Virus record (IMG/VR): IMGVR_UViG_3300043410_000684
Location: 1 to 22,477 of that record
Length of the DNA stretch: 22,477 nt
Reading direction: 5' to 3' (one strand)
Source: a virus
A program made the position numbers and the translations under genes. Below are positions 1 to 6,174 of the stretch, piece by piece. Below the pieces are notes generated by a model. The model searched no databases. It was not told the DNA's origin and saw only the letters and a program-made list of their open reading frames with translations. How positions within the stretch are numbered: position 1 is the first letter of the stretch; the number at the start of each line of letters is the position of its first letter.

Positions 1-7
1 AAATCGC

Positions 8-35
8 TTGCCTTTTTCACCAAAACCTGTATAAT
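8..35 (+). promoter_or_regulatory. sigma70-type promoter, copy 1 of a duplicated cassette
   Basis: A -35 box TTGCCT (8-13) and a perfect -10 box TATAAT (30-35) are separated by 16 bp. The ribosome binding site AAGGAG (52-57) and the ATG at 65 follow closely. The whole block, from about 1 to 64, closely resembles the one at 338-400, so it looks like a reusable early promoter-leader unit read by the host RNA polymerase. Confidence 0.8.
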
Positions 36-64
36 GGTTTTCATACTAACAAAGGAGAGAAAAG

Positions 65-337
65 ATGCAAAATCAAGCAGAAAAATTAGCATGGGAATTA
101 CAAGCTTACGGATGCTCAAAAGCAGAGCTAGAGCACATCGTAAAAACTCAATGCTTTCCAGGTGAGGAAATCATGTTCGCAGCTGGAATCCTATCAGACG
201 CTCAGGAAATCATCAGCGCTGAATTCAACGAGGATGGCTGGGTTTCACCGGATCAAGCTAATCAAGCTCGTCAATTCCTAAACCGTGCTAAATTCATCAT
301 GTTTAGGGTTCGAGAACAGCAAAGGGAAGCGGCATAA
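65..337 (+). CDS. Small phage protein of unknown function (90 aa)
   Basis: I do not recognise this protein. It is 90 residues, soluble, mostly helical in character, mildly acidic over the first two thirds and basic at the C-terminus (RVREQQREAA). There is no signal peptide, membrane segment or cysteine motif. The start is fixed by AAGGAG at 52-57, eight bases upstream of the ATG, and by a consensus promoter at 8-35. Its stop codon (335-337) lies only a few bases before the -35 box of the next promoter, so the two + strand genes form separate one-promoter units. Its small size, strong promoter and position apart from the long leftward operon suggest an early host-takeover gene, which is inference only. 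Confidence 0.8.
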   Translation: MQNQAEKLAWELQAYGCSKAELEHIVKTQCFPGEEIMFAAGILSDAQEIISAEFNEDGWVSPDQANQARQFLNRAKFIMFRVREQQREAA

Positions 338-342
338 ACCGC

Positions 343-370
343 TTGCCTTTTTTACCAATTACAGTATAAT
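343..370 (+). promoter_or_regulatory. sigma70-type promoter, copy 2 of a duplicated cassette
   Basis: TTGCCT (343-348), a 16-bp spacer and TATAAT (365-370) repeat the arrangement at 8-35. The flanks CGCTTGCCTTTTT and ACCAA, and the downstream AACA...AAGGAGAG leader, are also shared. The distance from the -10 box to the ATG is nearly the same (29 bases in copy 1, 30 in copy 2). Confidence 0.8.
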
Positions 371-400
371 CCACCATTCAATAACATTAAGGAGAGCAAT

Positions 401-640
401 ATGAAACCAGCAATTGAATCTAAAATTTTAAAAGCATTCCCAGGTATCACCATATACGATAGCGGTGCTACAGTTGAGAACCCATTCAGCGGACAGTCAG
501 CAGAACTAGACCGCTTTGGTGTATCACTATACGACCTTATCATAGGTGCTGAGCAATTAGGACAGTACCAAATCGTCCGTAAAGGTCTTGATATCTTCCG
601 TGAATTCTATCCATCAGAGTATATGACGCTGCTAGACTAG
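401..640 (+). CDS. Small phage protein of unknown function (79 aa)
   Basis: This 79-residue protein is not recognised. It has no cysteines, no membrane segment and no signal peptide, and has a mixed alpha/beta composition with several aromatic residues near the C-terminus (REFYPSEYM). The start is set by AAGGAG at 389-394. It has its own promoter at 343-370 and is followed, after 38 bases without a visible terminator, by two more + strand small genes that are probably cotranscribed. A 63-aa reading frame on the other strand (352-543) has no ribosome binding site and is an antisense shadow. An early accessory role is likely from position; function is unknown. Confidence 0.75.
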   Translation: MKPAIESKILKAFPGITIYDSGATVENPFSGQSAELDRFGVSLYDLIIGAEQLGQYQIVRKGLDIFREFYPSEYMTLLD

Positions 641-678
641 TAGCGTTACCATACCTCAACCAACCAATAGGAGAACAT

Positions 679-855
679 ATGATTAGCTTAAAAGAATACG
701 CAGCAATGGGTGTAAAGGTTACAGTAGACCATAAGGTGCGGAAGACCAAAGGTTGCCGCACATTCTTTGGTAAGGCCAAGAATTCGGCCAGTTTTATTGG
801 TAGCAGCAAGCCGGTTGGTTATTCCAAAATGACATTTGGAGGCATCAATGGATAA
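679..855 (+). CDS. Small basic phage protein (58 aa)
   Basis: The frame runs from the ATG at 679 to TAA at 853-855 and gives a 58-residue basic protein (start MISLKEYAAMG) rich in Lys, Gly and Ser, with one cysteine in KTKGCRTF. The ribosome binding site AGGAG (669-673) sits five bases upstream, which supports the start strongly. No promoter is seen directly upstream, so it is probably transcribed from the promoter at 343-370. The last eight bases overlap the start of the next gene. The N-terminal helix followed by a basic, small-residue-rich body would suit nucleic-acid contact, but no known fold is visible. Confidence 0.65.
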   Translation: MISLKEYAAMGVKVTVDHKVRKTKGCRTFFGKAKNSASFIGSSKPVGYSKMTFGGING

Positions 856-943
856 GTTTTTATATGGTGCTATTTTTGGTGTGGTTTTAACAACGCTTTG
901 CATGGTCATTCAGGCCGCATTCGAACTTGGTATGGTATCATAG
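848..943 (+). CDS. Putative single-pass membrane peptide (31 aa)
   Basis: An ATG at 848 overlaps the end of the preceding gene by eight bases and opens a 31-residue frame ending at TAG 941-943. The peptide starts MDKFLYGAIFG, and residues 4 to about 24 form one hydrophobic helix with two aromatic residues near the start. GGAGGC lies just upstream of the ATG (838-843) and serves as a ribosome binding site. The layout fits translational coupling to the 58-aa gene. Short one-helix phage peptides often act on host membrane enzymes, but nothing here says which. It is very short, so confidence is moderate. Confidence 0.5.
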   Translation: MDKFLYGAIFGVVLTTLCMVIQAAFELGMVS

Positions 944-961
944 TCGTGGAGTGGTGGCAAG

Positions 962-973
962 CAGCCTAGGCTG
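962..973. repeat. 12-bp perfect palindrome CAGCCTAGGCTG
   Basis: A perfect 12-bp inverted repeat with no loop lies between the last + strand gene and the terminator of the leftward operon. The absence of a loop argues against an RNA hairpin and for a dimeric protein-binding site, but no promoter is seen next to it. Chance is possible. Confidence 0.4.
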
Positions 974-978
974 AGTAT

Positions 979-1004
979 AAAAAAGCGCTCCTTTTTAGGA
1001 CGCT
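979..1004 (-). terminator. Rho-independent terminator ending the leftward operon
   Basis: Read on the - strand, AGCG TCCT pairs with AGGA (one bulged base) CGCT around a four-base loop, followed directly by six T residues (979-984 are A on the + strand). It lies 63 bases beyond the stop of the last leftward gene. In the + direction no T-run follows the hairpin, so it is judged to act on leftward transcripts only. Confidence 0.75.
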
Positions 1005-1066
1005 AGACGGCGTAACTGAAAATCTTAGGCCAGTTCTCTTGATTTCGAAATTTTTTTCTGGAGCCC

Positions 1067-1219
1067 CTAACCCACCAGGTCGATTTTATAGGGGACGAAA
1101 TGGACACTATCTTTACCATATTGAGTCTCAAATTCTTTAATGGCATCCTCTACAGAGTTAGCGTCTATCTGTTTATTCACATACTGGCCATCCACAATCA
1201 CTAAGCATTCATAGATCAT
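1067..1219 (-). CDS. Small phage protein of unknown function (50 aa)
   Basis: The ATG at 1219 opens a 50-codon frame ending in TAG at 1067-1069. The product starts MIYECLVIVDGQYV and has a beta-strand-like N-terminal half, a helix around SVEDAIKEFE and a C-terminal strand. That pattern resembles small single-domain phage proteins, but I cannot name a family. The start lies one base after the stop of the upstream gene, with GGAG about 12 bases upstream, so translation is probably coupled. It is the last gene before the terminator at 979-1004. Confidence 0.65.
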   Translation of the reverse strand: MIYECLVIVDGQYVNKQIDANSVEDAIKEFETQYGKDSVHFVPYKIDLVG

Positions 1220-1220
1220 C

Positions 1221-1436
1221 TTATAGTATCTCCGGATGGTTCTTCTTAATAAGCATTAGATTCTTTCTAGCAATCTCTCTTACAATCTTTGCCTTATTCT
1301 TCTTTTGTTGTGTCTTATCTAATAGAGCAACTAATTGTTTTACATTTAGTGGACCTAATCTTGGTTTACCATTTCTGGTAAGCATTGGATTTGCTTTACG
1401 TCTACCTGGATGGACTTTTACACTTGGACCTGCCAT
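1221..1436 (-). CDS. Small, very basic phage protein (71 aa)
   Basis: This 71-residue protein is strongly basic, with Lys and Arg throughout. It has a proline- and glycine-rich N-terminal arm (MAGPSVKVHPGRRKANPM) and a helical C-terminal half rich in KK and RE pairs. No cysteines or membrane segments are present. Its ATG (1434-1436) shares one base with the stop of the upstream gene (TAATG), a sign of coupled translation. The charge makes RNA, DNA or ribosome binding plausible, which is inference. I recall similar small basic proteins in marine phages but cannot give a function. Confidence 0.75.
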   Translation of the reverse strand: MAGPSVKVHPGRRKANPMLTRNGKPRLGPLNVKQLVALLDKTQQKKNKAKIVREIARKNLMLIKKNHPEIL

Positions 1437-1729
1437 TATTTTCTCCTAGTTAATTTAACGCCTAATTCGGTTATTCTTACATCATTTACTCTTTGTTTCT
1501 CATTGAGTTCTTTAAATCTCTTATCTACACTATCAAAGTGTTTTAATATGATAAGGTCTTCCTCTGAAAGTGATACAGACTTATTATTAAGGTCATCTAA
1601 TCTTTTCGTCAGAGAAACTATAGAGGCATGGTAATCAGCTATCTGGTAATAACAGACCACAGCCACGTAGGTGGAGATGGCTGAGATTACCATAAGTATA
1701 AACATCATAATACGTTCTGAATTACTCAT
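1436..1729 (-). CDS. Membrane-anchored coiled-coil protein (97 aa)
   Basis: Residues about 7-28 form one hydrophobic transmembrane segment. Residues 35-90 are charged with leucine and isoleucine spaced as in a coiled coil (SLTKRLDDLNNK, VDKRFKELNEK). The topology is probably N-terminal anchor with the rod in the cytoplasm or periplasm. The start overlaps the upstream stop by four bases (ATGA), so it is translationally coupled to another small membrane protein. Together with 1726-1872 it makes a pair of small membrane proteins downstream of the metallopeptidase-VWA gene. No family is recognised. Confidence 0.75.
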   Translation of the reverse strand: MSNSERIMMFILMVISAISTYVAVVCYYQIADYHASIVSLTKRLDDLNNKSVSLSEEDLIILKHFDSVDKRFKELNEKQRVNDVRITELGVKLTRRK

Positions 1730-1872
1730 CTGGTCTCCATATAGTAAATTAACATAGCTATTACATTAAGACCATAACAGAATACATTGAATATTTCTTC
1801 ATATGACACTGCCACAATCATAGCAATTATATTCAGTAATATGATACCACTCATCAGTGTTGATTTTTTCAT
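1726..1872 (-). CDS. Small membrane protein (48 aa)
   Basis: The ATG at 1872 opens a 48-residue frame ending in TGA (1726-1728). The product begins MKKSTLMSGII and is hydrophobic almost throughout, with two likely short membrane helices (about residues 7-23 and 28-44) and a KK start that favours a cytoplasmic N-terminus. It overlaps the upstream gene by one base (TAATG) and the downstream gene by four (ATGA), so it lies in a tightly coupled chain. Function unknown. The overlaps on both sides are the main support for calling so short a gene. Confidence 0.6.
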   Translation of the reverse strand: MKKSTLMSGIILLNIIAMIVAVSYEEIFNVFCYGLNVIAMLIYYMETR

Positions 1873-2000
1873 TACATTCCTCTCAGTTTTCTAATCACGT
1901 TCTCTAGTTCTTCTTTTAAAGCCTTGTTAGGGTATTCTGGTAAGTTTACTCTAACTCGGTTTAGTAATTGTATAAAGTATTGGGCTTCGTTCTGATCCAT
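1872..2000 (-). CDS. Small charged protein (42 aa)
   Basis: The frame runs from the ATG at 2000 to TAA at 1872-1874 and gives 42 residues starting MDQNEAQYFIQLLNRV. It is predicted to be two amphipathic helices joined at LPEYPNK, with a basic C-terminal end. The start lies 21 bases after the stop of the metallopeptidase-VWA gene, and its stop overlaps the next start by one base. No known family. Position alone suggests that it works with its neighbours. Confidence 0.6.
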   Translation of the reverse strand: MDQNEAQYFIQLLNRVRVNLPEYPNKALKEELENVIRKLRGM

Positions 2001-2021
2001 AGGAAAAATTCTTTCAAAAAG

Positions 2022-4088
2022 TTAAGCAATCATCTCCACGAATCTATTTAATACTACTCGGTTCTGTATATGGCCTTTAGAATACTTCTTGAAAGCGGAT
2101 ACTAAACCACGTGTTGTTTGACTTTTGACTTCTAACTCTGCCTCGTCATCTACGTCAAGTTTATCAGCTTTAAGTAGATAGAATTCGTCAAAACCACCAG
2201 TGGTGATTACCATAGACTTTTCTTTCTTAAACTTGTTATACGCTGGTGTATAGTCTACGTTCTTATATGTATACCATAGGTATTGTCTTACATCTCTTAA
2301 TGCTACGATACGGAATCCAATCACATTACAACCAGTCCTTTGTTTAAGGAGGTATAGGAACGGTTTGGAGTTCGATATACGATTATGGTTGTCATCTTTC
2401 ATCTGTGCCAATGTTTTTGGATCACGGTAGATTAGGTCGTATGAATTAGTGATACCATAGTCAGCTTTGTCATCGATTACTTTACTTAAAGCATGGCCAT
2501 CACCATCTGTTAAGAATACGGTATTTACCACTTGTAGTTTGTATTGTTTTTGGAACTCTGGAACAATAGTCATCGCTGTGATAATAGCTTCATTCAATGG
2601 TGTTGAACCTAAAGCATAATCTGGATAGTCATGGTGACTATAAACACCAAATAGTAAAGCTGAGGCAGCATAGGTAAACTCTGAAGCACTCATTTTACTT
2701 GATAGAATGTTTAATAGGTGGAAACCTGATAGTCTCACATCTCCATTCTTATATTGAACAGGCACGGTATCAGAACCATTATAATAACCATATCGAGTAG
2801 TGAAAGCATACACTTCAAATGGAATCATTACCTTTTTACAGAACATAGCCAAGGTCAATAATTGCTTGACGGTGTTATCCATAACGTTTGACATTGAAGC
2901 AGACCAATCAAGGTATAAAACTAGGCCATGAGATTTACCATTAGGAACATTAGTAATCTTCTTAAAGATATCCTCATTAAATTGGTAAGAGAAGATTTTG
3001 TTCATATCTAACTCACCAGTTTTGGCAGTCTTAGCTCTTTTAAGTTGGTCAGCGTTCTTACGTAATTCAAATTCTTTAGCTAGATAAGCTACAACCTTAT
3101 TGGTTGAGTTTCTGAATTCAATAAACTTCTTTGTATCAATCTTTTGTTTACCAATGAATTTTGAATCATAACTTGTTTCATTCTCATCACGGATTTCTTT
3201 ATACATTTGTTTGAAACCAATAATAAAGTCATTATGATCGATATCAGGAATGTTAGCGTAGATACGATCCTTTGAATTATAGTCGTATAATTCTTTTTCA
3301 TTCTCACGGAACTTAATATCTGTTTCAGCGTCTAATTCTTGGTCACCTTCAGCAGATTGTTCATCTCTTACTGCTTTATTGCTTTTACCTTGTTGTTCTT
3401 CTTCATCATAGTCTTTGAATTCGGATTGACCTTCCATATCAGCCTGTTGTTGGTCTTCATCTTGACCTTCATCATCTAAATCTTCACCTTGGCCACCTTC
3501 ATCTTTTTCCATGATTTTGATTTTAGCCTCTTCAAGCTGTTCTTTCATGTAGTCTTGAATCTTCTTGGCAACTTCTACAACTTGTTCCCAAGTTTCTGTT
3601 CCCATAACTTCATTAAGTAATGGTAACTCTTCATCTTTGAAAGATACTCCAGCACCTAAACCACATTTGGTGTGAAGATTAACTCTGTCAATAAATTTAA
3701 GTAAATCGGTGTCGAGGTCTTTAACACCAAAGAAATCTTTGCTTAATAACTCTTTGTATGATTTGATGAATGATGATTTTAAGCCAGGATACTTACGGCA
3801 GATCAATTTCTCAATACGAGCATCTTCACATACATTTAAGATAGAACGATTGACACCCATTTCTTTGATAGAATCGTGCCAGCCGTCTGCTGGAGTGAAA
3901 AGTGCATGGCCAACTTCGTGACCCATGAACAAATCGTATAAAGTAGGACCGATTTCATCTTTGAGAGTAGGAACAACTAGAACTCGGTCCGTAACGTTGA
4001 AGTAAGCCGTTGGAACATTCTTCTGTTCCACGATAATATTCTCTGTGGCCATCAATCTGGCGAGATTTGATTTAGAATCGATAAGCAT
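2022..4088 (-). CDS. Zinc metallopeptidase-like protein with C-terminal VWA domain
   Basis: The N-terminal domain contains HEVGH (residues 57-61), the zinc-binding HExxH signature, followed by CEDARIE (87-93), whose Glu88 is a good candidate for the third zinc ligand. Residues about 185-265 form a very acidic, Gln-rich linker. The C-terminal part is a von Willebrand A domain with a complete metal-ion-dependent adhesion site: DWSAS (394-398), Thr496 in GSTPL and Asp528 in LTDGDG. Phage proteins of this layout are often annotated as peptidase or CobT-like. CobT/MoxR-type VWA proteins usually work with an AAA+ ATPase partner, and none is encoded in this window. A consensus promoter lies 39 bases upstream, and five tiny genes follow. 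The protease substrate is unknown. Confidence 0.85.
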   Translation of the reverse strand: MLIDSKSNLARLMATENIIVEQKNVPTAYFNVTDRVLVVPTLKDEIGPTLYDLFMGHEVGHALFTPADGWHDSIKEMGVNRSILNVCEDARIEKLICRKYPGLKSSFIKSYKELLSKDFFGVKDLDTDLLKFIDRVNLHTKCGLGAGVSFKDEELPLLNEVMGTETWEQVVEVAKKIQDYMKEQLEEAKIKIMEKDEGGQGEDLDDEGQDEDQQQADMEGQSEFKDYDEEEQQGKSNKAVRDEQSAEGDQELDAETDIKFRENEKELYDYNSKDRIYANIPDIDHNDFIIGFKQMYKEIRDENETSYDSKFIGKQKIDTKKFIEFRNSTNKVVAYLAKEFELRKNADQLKRAKTAKTGELDMNKIFSYQFNEDIFKKITNVPNGKSHGLVLYLDWSASMSNVMDNTVKQLLTLAMFCKKVMIPFEVYAFTTRYGYYNGSDTVPVQYKNGDVRLSGFHLLNILSSKMSASEFTYAASALLFGVYSHHDYPDYALGSTPLNEAIITAMTIVPEFQKQYKLQVVNTVFLTDGDGHALSKVIDDKADYGITNSYDLIYRDPKTLAQMKDDNHNRISNSKPFLYLLKQRTGCNVIGFRIVALRDVRQYLWYTYKNVDYTPAYNKFKKEKSMVITTGGFDEFYLLKADKLDVDDEAELEVKSQTTRGLVSAFKKYSKGHIQNRVVLNRFVEMIA

Positions 4089-4126
4089 AATATATGTAGT
4101 CCGTTAAAATTTTCAATTATGTGGTA

Positions 4127-4155
4127 ATTATGACACAAAATTGAGCATTTGTCAA
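4127..4155 (-). promoter_or_regulatory. Consensus sigma70-type promoter for the metallopeptidase-VWA operon
   Basis: On the - strand a perfect -35 box TTGACA (4155-4150), a 17-bp spacer and a -10 box CATAAT (4132-4127) lie in the short gap between the DUF6433 gene and the VWA gene. The leader to the ATG is about 30 bases and lacks a strong ribosome binding site. The position shows that the 4088-1067 genes can be transcribed apart from the replication block. Confidence 0.75.
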
Positions 4156-4161
4156 GCGAAA

Positions 4162-4635
4162 TTATGCTTTTTTAGTCTTTTTTTCGTCTTTTTTGACTTC
4201 GGGAATCGGTAAAAGTCCAGGAAACGCTAAATTTATCACTTCCGGCGTCAAATCCTGTATTTGTAAGTCTTTCCGAAGCACATCAATGAAGACTTGAGCG
4301 TCATCCGGCTCTAATCCTTCAAGGACTTGAATCAAAAGGTTGTTTCTTTTCTCTTCCGAGAGAGAATCCGCTACAGGATGACCTTTTTGAAAGAGATAGA
4401 TGCGTCTAAATTCAGTATATAACTGAGTCCTAGAGATTCCAGGAAAAGTATCAGGTTTTTTGTAGTCATCCGGTATGTCGGACAAGTACCATTGAGTATA
4501 AGGATGATAGGCACACTTAAAAACTTCTCTTACTGTAGGTGAATCGTTGCGTTTTAACACTTCGACAACTTCTTCAAGTGTTTCACACAATCTACATTCA
4601 TCAATTATTTCATAAATCTTTTTAATTAGTTTCAT
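4162..4635 (-). CDS. DUF6433-like phage protein (157 aa)
   Basis: The C-terminal half, LLIQVLEGLEPDDAQ followed by TPEVINLAFPGLLP, matches the pattern I know from DUF6433 proteins of T4-like cyanophages and pelagic phages. The N-terminal half is helical and contains an ECRLCE pair of cysteines and a short aromatic stretch (HPYTQWYL). The tail is basic (KKDEKKTKKA). Function is unknown for the family. It starts two bases after the RNase H stop, in the same transcript as the replication genes, so a role in DNA metabolism is possible. GC content is clearly higher than in the RNase H gene: one 60-base line holds 26 G/C, against 14 in a matching RNase H line. This hints at a different history. Confidence 0.75.
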   Translation of the reverse strand: MKLIKKIYEIIDECRLCETLEEVVEVLKRNDSPTVREVFKCAYHPYTQWYLSDIPDDYKKPDTFPGISRTQLYTEFRRIYLFQKGHPVADSLSEEKRNNLLIQVLEGLEPDDAQVFIDVLRKDLQIQDLTPEVINLAFPGLLPIPEVKKDEKKTKKA

Positions 4636-4637
4636 TT

Positions 4638-5492
4638 TTAAAAATCCTCTATATCACCCATTAAATTCCGTAGATTCTTCTCCATAAAGTAGTTGAGTAA
4701 TTTACTACGAGGAGCCGGTTTAAGTTCTTCATAACTGTTCACGATTCTTGATTTAACATCACTAGGTATTTTAGTTAAATCTATTAATAGTTGATTTCTT
4801 GAGAAACCATGTTTAGCCGTGGCATCTTCTGTCGTTTCAAAATCTTCTTTTAAATATTTGTCTAATATACCTTTACTAATTGCCTTTTGACGTGTTTCAG
4901 TCACAAAACAATCTGAAGCAGATAGTATATTAGGAATGCCATCACCTTTATCACCACGAATAATCTTTTCTTTTAACTCAAGTAATGGGTTAGGTGATTT
5001 AATGTATTTCTTTTGTGCTGGATTATATTGTTTAACATTATCACCATACACTTGTAATTGTAAAAAGTCATTATCACTTGATAAAATCAATATCTTCTCA
5101 TGTGGTGCATATAATGGTGTCAGTGTACCAATAATATCATCAGCTTCAGCACCTTCAACATCAAGCACTTTATATGGGAAATTCTCTTTTAACTCATTCT
5201 TTAGATTACCTAATATATCGAATATTAGTTTCCAATCTAAATCAGATTTCTCTCTGGTTTTCTTACGACCAGCTTTGTAATATGGGAATATCTCTTTACG
5301 CCAATATGTTCTATTGTCACAACATAAGACTACGTTGTTTCCAAATTCACGTTTGAAGTTTTTGATATGGCCACGTAAGATGTTCAATACTAGATGTCGA
5401 ATTAAATCTTCTTCTAGTTTAACATTCTTTTGATTTGAAATCTGAGCCATTAGTCCCGATAAAAGGACTTGGTTTAGGTCAATAAGTATCAT
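4638..5492 (-). CDS. rnh: T4-type RNase H (5'-3' exonuclease, FEN-1/PIN-like fold)
   Basis: This 284-residue protein carries the acidic residues of the T4 RNase H / FEN-1 family: Asp5 in LIDLNQ, Asp59 in CCDNRTYWRK, Glu113/Glu116/Asp118/Asp119 in VEGAEADD, Asp140/Asp142 in SSDNDF and Asp181/Asp184 in GDKGDGIPNI. The last motif is the helix-three-turn-helix entry typical of the fold. The enzyme removes RNA primers and nearby DNA from lagging-strand fragments. Its length is close to that of T4 RNase H (about 305). The ATG overlaps the stop of the upstream gene by four bases (ATGA), so the two are probably coupled. The primase lies upstream in the same block, which fits a replication role. Confidence 0.9.
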   Translation of the reverse strand: MILIDLNQVLLSGLMAQISNQKNVKLEEDLIRHLVLNILRGHIKNFKREFGNNVVLCCDNRTYWRKEIFPYYKAGRKKTREKSDLDWKLIFDILGNLKNELKENFPYKVLDVEGAEADDIIGTLTPLYAPHEKILILSSDNDFLQLQVYGDNVKQYNPAQKKYIKSPNPLLELKEKIIRGDKGDGIPNILSASDCFVTETRQKAISKGILDKYLKEDFETTEDATAKHGFSRNQLLIDLTKIPSDVKSRIVNSYEELKPAPRSKLLNYFMEKNLRNLMGDIEDF

Positions 5493-5908
5493 AATGTAGG
5501 TTTAATTTTCTTTTTTCTTGGTGTTTGTAGTTTTTTTCTTAATCTATTTTGTTTGTTTAATACTTTACCATCGGTGATAAGTCTATCACAATCATCAATG
5601 ATACCTGCCCACCAACCAACACACTTATTCAATTGTGATTTGGTGTAACAACTATATGCTTCTTTGACTTGTTCATCATCACTTGATTGTGCTTCTTTCC
5701 ATGATAGAACACGATCTTGAGCCCATACTTTAATTTTACGAGCATGAGCTGGCTTGATACCAAGATTATACAAGAAAGCATAATTCTTTAGTTCTTTCCA
5801 TTCAGTAATATACTTGTCAAACAAACCTTCAATCTCACCCATCATTTCATGAGTTTTATTTTCGGTACGTTCTTGTATACTAATTACTTTTTCTTCTTGA
5901 TCTGACAT
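5489..5908 (-). CDS. Unknown phage protein upstream of RNase H (139 aa)
   Basis: Not recognised. The protein is helical, acidic and Gln/Glu-rich at the N-terminus (about 1-45), has an aromatic core with several Trp (EWKELKNYAF, WAQDRVLSW, CVGWWAGI) and ends in a strongly basic tail (RKKLQTPRKKKIKPTL). In T4 the gene next to RNase H on this side belongs to the dsbA/33/59 group (DNA binding, late transcription, helicase loading). Position therefore suggests a replication or late-transcription helper, but I see no sequence match that would allow a name. Its start overlaps the WYL_2 gene stop by one base, and its stop overlaps the RNase H start. Confidence 0.75.
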   Translation of the reverse strand: MSDQEEKVISIQERTENKTHEMMGEIEGLFDKYITEWKELKNYAFLYNLGIKPAHARKIKVWAQDRVLSWKEAQSSDDEQVKEAYSCYTKSQLNKCVGWWAGIIDDCDRLITDGKVLNKQNRLRKKLQTPRKKKIKPTL

Positions 5909-6174
5909 TAGTGGTTTCTAACTTCGATAATTGAATCTAAACGAAATGATCTCCATGCTTTTTTATCTAAATCCCAAACTGATAATGAATTATCATTAGC
6001 TTTACGTGGAGTTTCATTTTCTGTTAATAACTTTTTCTCAACAACAGGCATTTCAGTAGAATCTAAGGTGCAATATAATTCTCTTACTTCACCATTTAAT
6101 TTTGTAAATACAACTGTATGAACACCATACTCAAGTGTTTGCTTTAAGATTGTTTTGTCCCAAACTTCCATCAT
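5908..6174 (-). CDS. WYL_2 / SH3-like beta-barrel phage protein
   Basis: The pattern REVRELYCTL... followed near the C-terminus by VWDLDKKAWRSFRLDSI is that of the WYL_2 (DUF2693, Sm-like SH3 fold) proteins of T4-like phages. From the MM start the protein is 88 aa. I placed the start at the ATG at 6174 because GGAGGA (6184-6179) lies at ideal spacing upstream of it. A further in-frame ATG at 6186 would place that ribosome binding site inside the gene, and the ATG at 6171 is also possible. The 5' end overlaps the preceding gene by about 44 bases in another frame. Its biochemical role is unknown; the fold suggests RNA or protein binding. Confidence 0.8.
   Translation of the reverse strand: MMEVWDKTILKQTLEYGVHTVVFTKLNGEVRELYCTLDSTEMPVVEKKLLTENETPRKANDNSLSVWDLDKKAWRSFRLDSIIEVRNH

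Noticed and set aside
352-909. Three overlapping - strand frames (63, 89 and 73 codons) opposite the early + genes
   Set aside because: The + strand frames have clear AAGGAG/AGGAG sites and promoters, and the - frames have none. The terminator at 979-1004 also stops leftward transcription before this region.
1064-1094. CCCCTA...TAGGGG inverted repeat as a second terminator
   Set aside because: The loop is 19 bases and no T-run follows in either direction at the right place; it overlaps the end of the 50-aa gene. The hairpin at 979-1004 is far better.
4936-5280. 114-codon + strand frame opposite RNase H
   Set aside because: The - strand frame carries all catalytic motifs of RNase H. The + frame has no recognisable features or initiation signal.
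5489-5908. Naming this gene as the late transcription coactivator gp33 or helicase loader gp59
   Set aside because: Position beside RNase H is suggestive, but no diagnostic sequence is visible and the length and basic tail do not settle it. It was left as unknown.
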